A stretch of 9,348 bases of DNA from JBBTVP01 sp038063175 (GCA_038063175.1 JBBTVP010000054.1:1-9348), one strand, 5' to 3'; positions 1 to 6,399 are shown, numbered from the stretch's first letter. A program made the numbers and translations. The notes: a model not told the origin generated them from the letters alone.

Positions 1-2984
1 GTGTAGTCCGTGAGCGTTTGTGTCGAAGGAAATTCAAGGCCGCTCGCATTCGTCGCATAGGTGAAGACCGTGGTCCGCGCATCCCCTCCTATGTCGGTGA
101 AAACCGGTGTTGACGTAGCCGCATCCGCAGAAACTTCACCGTAGTCGAGCGTTTCGAGGAGCGCGCCGGTTTGAAGATTATAACTGAAAGATTGCGCACG
201 ATCGCGATGAACGCCGATATCATTAAAGTCCATTGTGACGGTGCTCGCTGGAGTTGTGAGAAAACGGCTGTTGCCGAGCGATGCAAGCGGAGTCGCGCTC
301 CAGTCGGTGAGCGTACGCGCTAGGGATGCACCCCCAACACCTAGGAGATCGGTTCGATAGGACTTCCCAATTTTTCCTTCTTCGGTCACGTTGAAATAGG
401 TAATGTGCTTGGCCCCGTCTGGCTTCAGTGCGGTGACCTGATTGAATCCTGCGAAGCGACGATCCGTGAGACTCTTGAAAAAATATCTGCCACCGGCATA
501 TTCATAAGTGGTCATTCCAGAGACGCCGAGGACTGAATCGGTTTCAGTGATGCTTGCCACCGTTTGTATGACTATTGGAAGATTTGGATTTAAAAGCGAA
601 CCAGAACCGTCCTTATACAAGGAGGAAGCTTTATAGGTAGCCGTGATAACTCCGCCGGCAGGCAGCGTGATGGTCTGGAGGAGTTCTGAAGGCGCAGTTG
701 CTGTATTCAAGAGGAGCCGCGTATTGCAAGCCCCCGGCAGGAACCCACACCCGTCAGAAACTACGAGATCAAGAAAGCCGTCTCCGTTAAAATCGGCAAG
801 CTGTGTTTCCTCGATGGGTGTGGTGAGCGCAATGGTCGTACTGTACGCCCACGTGTTGCCGGTGTGAAAGTAGATTTTATTGCCGCCAATCACTGCGTCA
901 GGTAAATCATCTCCATTGAAATCAGCGAGAGATCCTGCCTTCGGCGCGGTATGTTCGAAGACGGCATTCGCCGCAGGAGCATTCGCGCCAGTCGAAGTTC
1001 CGTTCAAAAAGAGCCAGTCAATCTCCGTAAAGCGAACAACCCCGCCACCATCAATGCCAGTTGAGAGATACACTCTCTCATCGAGGCCGGTAGGTTGATC
1101 TGGCGACCCGATGGAACGCACCACATCCGGCAGGCCATCGTGATTCACATCGGCAACACGGTTGCCGCGGTTGCTCACGGTGCCGAACGCTTCGCCGATG
1201 CCGTTCGATTCCGAAGGCTCAAGGACGTAGGGCGGGTTGGCACCATCGTACGGCGCCGAGGAGGGACGGTAGTTATAGGTGCCCACCATTGAGTAGGCGG
1301 GGCCATGATCCAGAAACTCTCCCCAGCCGATGCCGAGATTCAGCGCGAGCGCCGAGGCGACACCACTGGCTTTGTAAAAATCGGGGAGCAGATCGCCGTT
1401 CCTGTCGAAAATAGCCACTCCCTCCGCTGCGCAGAGAAGTGTCGCCGGATCCTCCGCGCAAATGGCCGGCAGTGAGCTTATTCCCGTCCATGCAGCGGAC
1501 TCGGCGAGGGATCCCTCATGATCGTTCAGCCATACCCGACGGACATTGGTACTGCCTTCCCTTTCCCAAAAACGCGCAAGATCCGCGTATCCGTCGCTAT
1601 TTATGTCCGTAATCATGAAGCCGTGCCGCAATGACGAAGTGGCGAGCTCGGTCACGGTTGCGAACGGATTCGGATTTGCCGCAACAAAACTAAAGGTGGA
1701 GGGCGTATACGAGAAAGCAGTTGGCGGGAGCGTCGTCGGTGTGCCAGTGCTGTCGTATCCGGTTTGGATAATGTTTGAGAGAAGTGACCGATTGCTTCCC
1801 TGGCTCGTGGTGTAGCCAAACGCGTACGTACCGGTGAGAATTCCACTGACGCGCGTTTGGACTTCGGTCACGCGATAACGAGTTTGGATACGAAAACTGT
1901 TCGCGTAGGAGATATGCTGGTCGGCATCCGGCCGGAGCTCGCGGATAAACGTAATAAGAAAAGGCCCGGTGCCGAGAGCGGTGTCGGTATAGGTGATAGT
2001 ATCAAGATAAAGCTGGTTTGCATCGCGGACATAAGAAAAATTAATTCGGTTGCCGTTTTTGTCTTCAATACGATCCAAGAACCATTTTGCCACCTTCGTC
2101 GCATCGGGATCGACTCCTGTATCGTAGAGCCGGGAATTGACGCTCGAACCGAAGAAATAGCGCGTTCCATCCTTGGTCGCCGCAACCCACGAGCTGCTTA
2201 ATGAGCTGCTTGCGAATGTGTATTGGACGAACGAACCGTCATCAACTCGCGCCGCGAAATTATTTGGTCCTCCGCCTGCGGCGATGCGAGTGAGTTCGCC
2301 GGAAAACCCCGAGGTGAAGTATTCGTCGCTATAATACGTAGTTAATCCCGCTATGTTTTGTCGTTCAATCGTAAGAAGCGAAAGATTCCATCCGTAGCCG
2401 ACAAAGGAGCCGTCACGCCGGTCCTGTGAATTGTAAGTGAGGGAAAGTTCCGGAGTCATACCGCCCCTGCCTGGAGGCAGCGTAATAGGATACCGATAGG
2501 TGAGAGCGCCGGTCGATTGATCCACGTCAGGACGCACCTGGTAAGCATTCGGAACCGGCTGCACGGAAGAATACGGCGGATCCGGAGGATCAGAGAGCTG
2601 CGCCGGCGGACCGCCACCATTTCCAGATGGCTTTGGATCCGCTAACCGCTCTTCGGGAACAGGCGCTGGTTCGATAGGTTCACGATTCCCAATTTCGGCT
2701 GATGGGATTGTGTTTCCCGCTGTTTCTCCGGAATGCGTGGGATCCACGACCGATGGAGGCGATTCATCTGGTAGCACCGGAACATCTGCCTGCCGATCGG
2801 GAACCAATTCCCGAGTCGTCGCAGGACGAACGTTCAAGGCAGAATCGGGCACATACTCATCGGAAACCGCAAATGCCGGCGCAGTAGAGCTGGCTATGAC
2901 CGCCAAAACAACGCTTGCAGTGACCGCACGGAGAAGAAAATATTTCAGCCGGTATTTCATAAGAATATGAGTTATGGGTTTCAT
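1..2984 (-). CDS. Giant secreted SpvB/FG-GAP/TcdB-middle-domain protein (Tc-toxin B / Rhs-like), N-terminal part
   Basis: This reading frame stays open from an ATG at 2984 to the window edge, giving 994 complete codons with the C-terminus missing. Residues 1-39 form a Sec signal peptide (basic start, hydrophobic core, cleavage likely after APAFA). A Pro-rich low-complexity linker spans about 60-145. Residues about 146-430 match the SpvB N-terminal domain (GALTYRYPITLPPGRGG, then LSLTYNSQ and VGYGWNLSLL). Five Ca-binding-like FG-GAP/VCBS motifs follow at about 459, 527, 611, 688 and 730 (for example DINSDGYAD, DVNHDGLPD, DFNGDGFLD), suggesting a beta-propeller. Residues about 770-870 resemble the TcdB toxin middle domain (YEYAGGRYFF, RRFAGFNQV). 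The family (Tc toxin B subunits, SpvB, Rhs proteins) encapsulates or carries C-terminal toxins; whether this one has Rhs repeats or a toxin tip lies outside the window. GAGAAG lies 6 bases before the 2984 ATG. An in-frame ATG at 2960 also gives a good signal peptide and would be used if transcription starts from the TTGACA/TATAGT promoter candidate. It follows the CARDB gene by 44 bases. Confidence 0.88.
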   Translation of the reverse strand, partial: MKPITHILMKYRLKYFLLRAVTASVVLAVIASSTAPAFAVSDEYVPDSALNVRPATTRELVPDRQADVPVLPDESPPSVVDPTHSGETAGNTIPSAEIGNREPIEPAPVPEERLADPKPSGNGGGPPAQLSDPPDPPYSSVQPVPNAYQVRPDVDQSTGALTYRYPITLPPGRGGMTPELSLTYNSQDRRDGSFVGYGWNLSLLTIERQNIAGLTTYYSDEYFTSGFSGELTRIAAGGGPNNFAARVDDGSFVQYTFASSSLSSSWVAATKDGTRYFFGSSVNSRLYDTGVDPDATKVAKWFLDRIEDKNGNRINFSYVRDANQLYLDTITYTDTALGTGPFLITFIRELRPDADQHISYANSFRIQTRYRVTEVQTRVSGILTGTYAFGYTTSQGSNRSLLSNIIQTGYDSTGTPTTLPPTAFSYTPSTFSFVAANPNPFATVTELATSSLRHGFMITDINSDGYADLARFWEREGSTNVRRVWLNDHEGSLAESAAWTGISSLPAICAEDPATLLCAAEGVAIFDRNGDLLPDFYKASGVASALALNLGIGWGEFLDHGPAYSMVGTYNYRPSSAPYDGANPPYVLEPSESNGIGEAFGTVSNRGNRVADVNHDGLPDVVRSIGSPDQPTGLDERVYLSTGIDGGGVVRFTEIDWLFLNGTSTGANAPAANAVFEHTAPKAGSLADFNGDDLPDAVIGGNKIYFHTGNTWAYSTTIALTTPIEETQLADFNGDGFLDLVVSDGCGFLPGACNTRLLLNTATAPSELLQTITLPAGGVITATYKASSLYKDGSGSLLNPNLPIVIQTVASITETDSVLGVSGMTTYEYAGGRYFFKSLTDRRFAGFNQVTALKPDGAKHITYFNVTEEGKIGKSYRTDLLGVGGASLARTLTDWSATPLASLGNSRFLTTPASTVTMDFNDIGVHRDRAQSFSYNLQTGALLETLDYGEVSADAATSTPVFTDIGGDARTTVFTYATNASGLEFPSTQTLTDY

Positions 2985-3004
2985 ACTATACTTCTCTGTT
3001 ACTG

Positions 3005-3022
3005 TGTCAATAGGTATTGACA
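3005..3022. promoter_or_regulatory. Perfect palindromic operator candidate upstream of the giant gene
   Basis: TGTCAATA-GG-TATTGACA is a perfect inverted repeat with 8-base arms and a 2-base centre, ending 20 bases before the ATG at 2984. The same 8-mer occurs twice upstream of the trmB-like gene. On the minus strand the proximal arm contains a consensus -35 (TTGACA, 3010-3005), with a TATAGT -10 candidate at 2990-2985. The 14-base spacing is short, and this promoter would start transcription inside the first codons. Binding by the neighbouring TrmB-like protein is inferred. Confidence 0.5.
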
Positions 3023-3028
3023 ACATAA

Positions 3029-3526
3029 CTAAAACGTCTTCAACCGGCAGTTATTTCGTTCGTGCGACTCGAAAATACTCGTGAGTGCGTCTACACAGAT
3101 TTCAAACGTACTTACGTACGGTGTCGCACTGTTCGGAAGCGTTATTGCGAATGCCCATAGCTCGCCTTCGGCTCCCCCAGGAATCAGCGCGCCTGTGTTT
3201 TTGACTGCTTCGAATTCCCATGAGCCATTCGATCGGAGATCTACTCGCAGGCGAGTTTTTGAAAGACCAGCTGCCGTCATTCCCATATTCTTCACTGTGG
3301 TAAAAAAATGATATGCAGTTGATGTTGCGCCTACATTCCCGCCAGTCCAGAGGAAATATGGAACGAGATCAGGTTCCATGGGAAATTGTTTCGGGTTTAT
3401 TTGTTGGGGCGGAATGTTAGCGGATACCGCAAACGCTAACGGAGAGAGCAAAAAACCCACTAAAGAAAATAGTATGGCAAAAACCCAGACCTTTTTTATG
3501 TATTGCTCATGTTTATCTGTTGTCAT
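3029..3526 (-). CDS. Small secreted CARDB-domain (Ig-like) protein
   Basis: The 165-residue protein has a signal peptide (residues about 11-33, hydrophobic FAILFSLVGFLLSPLAFA, cleavage after AFA). Residues about 52-160 have the pattern of a CARDB domain: PDLVP, then VKNMGMTAAG, LRVDL, LIPGGAEGELW and a closing ICVDA...ESHERNNC. CARDB domains are Ig-like folds of bacterial surface and secreted proteins, linked to adhesion. Two cysteines, C144 and C160, could form a disulfide outside the cell. Only one such domain is present and there is no membrane anchor after the signal peptide, so it is probably released or bound to another surface protein. It lies 60 bases after the trmB-like gene and 44 bases before the giant gene on the same strand, so it is probably in their transcription unit. 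No Shine-Dalgarno is visible before the ATG. The function is unknown; the domain call is from pattern recognition. Confidence 0.8.
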   Translation of the reverse strand: MTTDKHEQYIKKVWVFAILFSLVGFLLSPLAFAVSANIPPQQINPKQFPMEPDLVPYFLWTGGNVGATSTAYHFFTTVKNMGMTAAGLSKTRLRVDLRSNGSWEFEAVKNTGALIPGGAEGELWAFAITLPNSATPYVSTFEICVDALTSIFESHERNNCRLKTF

Positions 3527-3586
3527 AATTTAGTAACAGTATCGTATACAGAAAAATAATGCAAACGTTCAGCTTGAAGATAGTTG

Positions 3587-4351
3587 TTAAGCGGATCCTT
3601 CGACGATCCGTTTCAGTTTACCTGACGCATCGCTATCGAGCTTTGCCGCTTCTTTTCGCGCCGATACAAACGCCCGCTTCAGGGTGTCCGCAAATTCCTT
3701 ACTTTCAATCATGAATCCAAAGTTTCCGGTGGGGGTAATGAAGATGACGCGGTTGTCGTACACGTTGATTTCGGAAGAAAAACCGACTTTACCCGAGGGA
3801 ATGCGCACTGATTCCTCCCCTGCTTCTTTGCTTTCCTGTATCCGCAGTTTCGCTTCTTTGGTGTTTGGGAAGATAATCTGAACTTTTGAGTCGCGCTTCG
3901 CGTTCTCGCCCTCGGCGACCGAGGCGTATGCCCGGATGCCTTCGAGCGAGGAAAGCGTATCCTCGTAGATGCTTTGGACTGCGTTCTTTCCTTCGAAAAA
4001 CTGAACCTTTGGCTGCCGGCCCTGTTCTTTTTCCGGATGATGCATCGCCTTCAACTCTGGCATGAGCTTTTTCGCGTTTGTGGCAAGATGCTCGTACTTT
4101 TTCGCATTTGCCGTGAGGTATTCCACGAGCTTTTCCGGAGGGGCGGATTTGTATATCCGCACGCCCCGTCGCTCGATAGCATCCACAAGCCCGCGCTCCA
4201 CGAGAGATTCGAGCACTACGTACGTGGTGCTTCGGTTCACTTTTGATTTTTTCGCAACGTCGCTTGCCACCGCACTTGTGAGTCCTATGAGCGCGAGGTA
4301 CACAGACGCTTCCTTTTCAGAAAACCCGAATTCACGGAGTTGCTCTTTCAT
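3587..4351 (-). CDS. TrmB-family winged-helix transcriptional regulator
   Basis: The protein has 254 residues. Residues about 5-70 form the TrmB winged helix: FGFSEKEASVYLALIGL, helix ASDVAKKSK, recognition helix NRSTTYVVLESLVERG and a wing around ERRGVRIYKSA. A charged, probably coiled-coil dimerisation helix covers about 72-105. The remainder (KVQFFEGKNAVQSIYEDTL from 115, then INVYDNRVIFITPTGNFGFMIESKEF) matches the C-terminal effector part of TrmB-like regulators. That part looks somewhat shortened around residues 140-165. Archaeal TrmB proteins sense sugars; the ligand of CPR homologues is unknown. It is first in a same-strand cluster with the CARDB and giant-protein genes. The inverted repeat in its promoter overlaps its start codon, which suggests autorepression. 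No Shine-Dalgarno is present and the promoter candidate predicts an almost leaderless mRNA. Confidence 0.88.
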   Translation of the reverse strand: MKEQLREFGFSEKEASVYLALIGLTSAVASDVAKKSKVNRSTTYVVLESLVERGLVDAIERRGVRIYKSAPPEKLVEYLTANAKKYEHLATNAKKLMPELKAMHHPEKEQGRQPKVQFFEGKNAVQSIYEDTLSSLEGIRAYASVAEGENAKRDSKVQIIFPNTKEAKLRIQESKEAGEESVRIPSGKVGFSSEINVYDNRVIFITPTGNFGFMIESKEFADTLKRAFVSARKEAAKLDSDASGKLKRIVEGSA

Positions 4352-4391
4352 ATGTCAATAACAATAGTTGACATAAATAGATTTGTCAATA
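4351..4391 (-). promoter_or_regulatory. Promoter and operator candidate of the trmB-like gene
   Basis: On the minus strand, TTGACA (4389-4384), 17 bases and TATTGT (4366-4361) form a -35/-10 pair with a consensus -35. The predicted start of transcription is at or within a few bases of the ATG at 4351. The same region carries TGTCAATA at 4353-4360 and 4384-4391 (31 bases apart, about three helical turns). It also carries a perfect inverted repeat TATGTCAA-N9-TTGACATA (4351-4375) that covers the -10 and the start codon. A repressor bound there would block its own gene. The motif is shared with the palindrome at 3005-3022. Confidence 0.55.
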
Positions 4392-4407
4392 ACCGAGAAC
4401 ACCTAGG

Positions 4408-5400
4408 TTACCAGTAGGTGATCCGCATCGCGGATTTCACCCGCGAGACGGTTTCGGAAGCCACTTCCCGGCCTCGCTCGGTGCCTTCTTTCAAAATTTT
4501 TAGCACTTTTTTCGGGTTCTCTGCGAACTCCGCGCGCCGTTTCCGAATAGGGGTAAGGAATTGATTTAATACCTCGGCAAGCCGTTCTTTGACCGCTACA
4601 TCCCCCACGTTGCCTTCTTGGTATTTTATTTTCAACTCCGCAACATCCCGCGCGTGGGGATCAAACGCATCGAGGTAGGTGAACACCGGATTTCCTTCCA
4701 CATGGCCAGGATCGGTTGCCCGTTTTCGGGTAGGGTCGGTATACATTCCCATGACCTTCCGGCGGACTTCGTCGGCAGAATCAGAGAGGTTGATCGCGTT
4801 CCCAAGTGACTTTGACATTTTTTCTTTTCCATCGGTTCCAGGGAGACGAGGAAATTTCGAGAGCAATTCTTTCGGCTCCACGAGCGTTTCACCGTAGAGC
4901 AGGTTAAATTTGCGCACGATTTCCCTTGTCTGCTCGATCATGGGGAGCTGGTCAGCGCCTACCGGCACGAGGTGCGCGCCGAACGCGGTGATGTCTGCGG
5001 CCTGGCTTACCGGATACGCGAGAAAACCGGCAGGCACCGATTTGCCGAATGCCCTCTCGCGGATCTCCGTTTTCACCGTAGGGTTCTGCTCGAGGCGACC
5101 AAGGGTTACCAAATTCAGATAGAACACGGTGAGCTCTGCAATTTCAGGAATCGCGGATTGGACCATGATTGTTGCTTTCTTTGGATCGATTCCCACTGCG
5201 AGGTAGTCGAGCGCAACTTCGAGTACGTGCTTTGAAACTTTCTCTGGATTTTCGAAATTATCCGTGAGTGCCTGCACATCCGCAATCAAAATGAACGTGT
5301 CGTACTCTTTTTGGAGTTCCACGCGCTGCTTCAATGATCCGACATAGTGCCCGAGGTGAAGAGGGCCCGTAGGTCGGTCGCCGGTTAGGATGCGTTGCAT
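4408..5400 (-). CDS. trpS: Tryptophanyl-tRNA synthetase
   Basis: This cytoplasmic class I aminoacyl-tRNA synthetase activates tryptophan with ATP and charges tRNA-Trp. At 330 residues it has the usual length for bacterial TrpS. The Rossmann signature HLGH is at residues 15-18 within TGDRPTGPLHLGHYVGSL. The KMSKS loop is at 194-198 within GTDGKEKMSKSLGN. The TrpS-specific segments LAYPVSQAADI (128-138) and VPVGADQ (145-151) line the substrate pocket. The C-terminal anticodon-binding helical domain looks complete, ending in MRITYW. The ATG at 5400 is preceded by the end of a 7-bp repeat array and has no Shine-Dalgarno; no upstream in-frame extension is needed to complete the fold. The gene is 113 bases downstream of two response-regulator genes on the same strand. 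I see no T-box or trp leader before it. Confidence 0.97.
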   Translation of the reverse strand: MQRILTGDRPTGPLHLGHYVGSLKQRVELQKEYDTFILIADVQALTDNFENPEKVSKHVLEVALDYLAVGIDPKKATIMVQSAIPEIAELTVFYLNLVTLGRLEQNPTVKTEIRERAFGKSVPAGFLAYPVSQAADITAFGAHLVPVGADQLPMIEQTREIVRKFNLLYGETLVEPKELLSKFPRLPGTDGKEKMSKSLGNAINLSDSADEVRRKVMGMYTDPTRKRATDPGHVEGNPVFTYLDAFDPHARDVAELKIKYQEGNVGDVAVKERLAEVLNQFLTPIRKRRAEFAENPKKVLKILKEGTERGREVASETVSRVKSAMRITYW

Positions 5401-5403
5401 AGG

Positions 5404-5434
5404 ATAGCCAATAGGGTATAGCCACTGGCCACTG
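5404..5434. repeat. Array of 7-bp repeats, left (inverted) copy
   Basis: Four 7-base units and a partial fifth follow each other: ATAGCCA, ATAGGGT, ATAGCCA, CTGGCCA, CTGG. The array is the inverted counterpart of the one at 5494-5524; the outermost 11 bases (ATAGCCAATAG, 5404-5414) are a perfect reverse complement of 5514-5524. It lies 3 bases upstream of the trpS start codon. Confidence 0.75.
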
Positions 5435-5468
5435 GTGAATTAATTAAAACGTGGATGATGTTTATTTA

Positions 5469-5486
5469 TTTTACCAATTTTACCAA
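5469..5486. repeat. Tandem 9-bp direct repeat
   Basis: TTTTACCAA occurs twice back to back between the two inverted 7-bp arrays. On the minus strand it reads TTGGTAAAA twice. It lies in the AT-rich centre of the intergenic region upstream of trpS, and no convincing -35/-10 pair can be fixed around it. A regulatory role is possible but unsupported. Confidence 0.55.
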
Positions 5487-5493
5487 AGTGCTC

Positions 5494-5524
5494 TAGTGGC
5501 TAGTCGCTAGTGGCTATTGGCTAT
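5494..5524. repeat. Array of 7-bp repeats, right copy, entering the response-regulator gene
   Basis: Units TAGTGGC, TAGTCGC, TAGTGGC, TATTGGC and TAT follow without gaps. The array reaches into the 3' end of the neighbouring response-regulator gene: its stop codon and final Gln and Ser codons are made of repeat sequence. Together with 5404-5434 it encloses about 59 bases and could form a long imperfect hairpin in RNA or a cruciform in DNA. Confidence 0.75.
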
Positions 5525-5909
5525 TTAGAATTTCTTTCACCTTCGAGGCAATTTCATCTAAATCCTCGCTCTTGTTGATGAACTTCCGGGCACCGAGCTC
5601 TTTCGCAAGCCCTTCGGCTCCGCCTTTTGCCGCGGGCCACGGATTTTCCTGACTTGTAAGAAACACAATTTTTATATCCTTCGTTTCCGGATTTGCCTCC
5701 AGATCCAGCACCGCCTCGGTTCCGTTTTCACCGGGCATGTTTATGTCCATAAGAATGAGGTCTGGGTGGAGATTCACTGCCTTATCCACGGCTTCTTTTC
5801 CGTCATGCGCTTCGGCAACAAGAAAGCTGCTCCGTTTCAGTTTGGAGGAAATGATTTCTTGAAATCCGGGATCGTCATCTACAACAAGAATAAGGGGGGA
5901 GCTTCTCAT
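5514..5909 (-). CDS. Single-domain (CheY-like) response regulator, second of a tandem pair
   Basis: The 131-residue receiver domain has no output domain, so it acts by protein contact as CheY does. The acidic pocket is D11-D13 (VVDDDPG), the phospho-acceptor is D55 (LILMDINMPG), the switch threonine is T85 (VFLTS) and the conserved lysine is K113. The usual Lys-Pro is replaced by Lys-Ser (NKSEDLDEI). The loop between T85 and K113 is 28 residues, about six longer than in E. coli CheY. The start codon overlaps the stop of the preceding response regulator by one base (TAATG), with AAGGGA 5 bases upstream, so the two are translationally coupled. The last residues (SQ) and the stop come from a 7-bp repeat array. 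The partner histidine kinase is not in the window. Confidence 0.93.
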   Translation of the reverse strand: MRSSPLILVVDDDPGFQEIISSKLKRSSFLVAEAHDGKEAVDKAVNLHPDLILMDINMPGENGTEAVLDLEANPETKDIKIVFLTSQENPWPAAKGGAEGLAKELGARKFINKSEDLDEIASKVKEILNSQ

Positions 5910-6301
5910 TACGTTCCCTTTGCGAGGGAGGCCTGCACGCGGGAGACGATTGTGTCCAAATCCTGGCTCTTCAATAGGTATTCGAACGCACCGAGTTCCT
6001 GAGCAAACCGTTTATCGTTTGAATAAATTTCCTGCTGGGGATCGCCGAAGGCAGTCAAGAGTACTACCCGAATGTGAGCTGTCTTTGGATCTTCCTTGAG
6101 TTTCAGGAGTGCCTGCACTCCGTCCATCTTCGGCATCTTCACATCGGAGAGAATAATGTCGGGAATCTCTGTTTTTGCCTTGGTAATCGCCTCTTCACCA
6201 TTGTCGGCTGTGACGACGTTAAAACCGCTGGCCGTGAATTTGGTCGCGAGGACTTCCAGGAAGTCCTTGTCGTCGTCGACAATCAGTATCTTTGGACCCA
6301 T
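5909..6301 (-). CDS. Single-domain (CheY-like) response regulator, first of a tandem pair
   Basis: The 130-residue receiver domain has pocket D9-D11 (LIVDDDKDF), phospho-acceptor D53 (IILSDVKMPKMDG), T83 (VLLTAFGD) and K111. There is no output domain. It shares with its downstream neighbour the extended loop (about 28 residues between Thr and Lys) and the missing proline after the Lys (LKSQDLDTI). The two also share the run KxxDPKT/NPETK before strand 4 and ELGA before the Lys. A tandem duplication is the simplest explanation. The ATG at 6301 has no Shine-Dalgarno. A promoter candidate lies about 40 bases upstream, in the region shared with prfA. The role and cognate kinase cannot be told from the window. 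Confidence 0.93.
   Translation of the reverse strand: MGPKILIVDDDKDFLEVLATKFTASGFNVVTADNGEEAITKAKTEIPDIILSDVKMPKMDGVQALLKLKEDPKTAHIRVVLLTAFGDPQQEIYSNDKRFAQELGAFEYLLKSQDLDTIVSRVQASLAKGT
5915..5920 (-). promoter_or_regulatory. Shine-Dalgarno of the second response regulator
   Basis: AAGGGA on the minus strand lies 5 bases before the ATG at 5909, inside the last codons of the upstream gene. It is one of the few clear ribosome binding sites in the window and supports coupled translation of the pair. Confidence 0.6.
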
Positions 6302-6311
6302 CGTGGTGGGG

Positions 6312-6327
6312 GCTTCATACTTGAAGC
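6312..6327. other. Short perfect hairpin in the response-regulator/prfA intergenic region
   Basis: GCTTCA-TACT-TGAAGC is a 6-base perfect inverted repeat with a 4-base loop, 10 bases upstream of the first response-regulator start. It could be a leader hairpin or an operator; it overlaps the -35 candidate of prfA. Confidence 0.4.
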
Positions 6328-6348
6328 ACCCAGCTCTCCAATGATAAT
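6321..6348 (+). promoter_or_regulatory. Promoter candidate for prfA
   Basis: TTGAAG (6321-6326), 16 bases and GATAAT (6343-6348) form a plausible sigma70-type pair, about 51 bases before the prfA ATG. The -10 overlaps the -10 candidate of the opposing promoter. Confidence 0.4.
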
Positions 6349-6369
6349 CTAGAACGATTGCTGCCGCAA
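6341..6369 (-). promoter_or_regulatory. Promoter candidate for the response-regulator pair
   Basis: On the minus strand TTGCGG (6369-6364), 17 bases and TATCAT (6346-6341) form a promoter candidate about 40 bases before the ATG at 6301. The -35 is weak and the -10 differs from consensus at one base. It shares bases 6343-6346 with the plus-strand -10 of prfA, so the two promoters could compete. Confidence 0.35.
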
Positions 6370-6399
6370 TGGCGCTACTGAAACAGTATATCAGAATTC

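Noticed and set aside
1868..2185. 105-codon minus-strand frame inside the giant gene
   Set aside because: It is out of frame with the continuous 994-codon frame, which has clear domain motifs; the shorter frame has none.
3586..3611. Inverted repeat CGGATC-N7-GATCCG at the end of the trmB-like gene
   Set aside because: It lies within the last codons, has no T-tract and separates genes that are probably cotranscribed.
4400..4420. Hairpin CACCTA-N9-TAGGTG at the trpS 3' end as a terminator
   Set aside because: The stem is only 6 bases, lies partly in coding sequence and has no T-tract on the minus strand.
5401..5513. trp leader peptide or T-box riboswitch before trpS
   Set aside because: No Trp-rich short frame, no T-box sequence and no antiterminator pair are visible; the gap is filled by the 7-bp arrays and AT-rich DNA.
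5404..5524. CRISPR array
   Set aside because: Units are 7 bases and contiguous with no spacers, and no cas genes are nearby.
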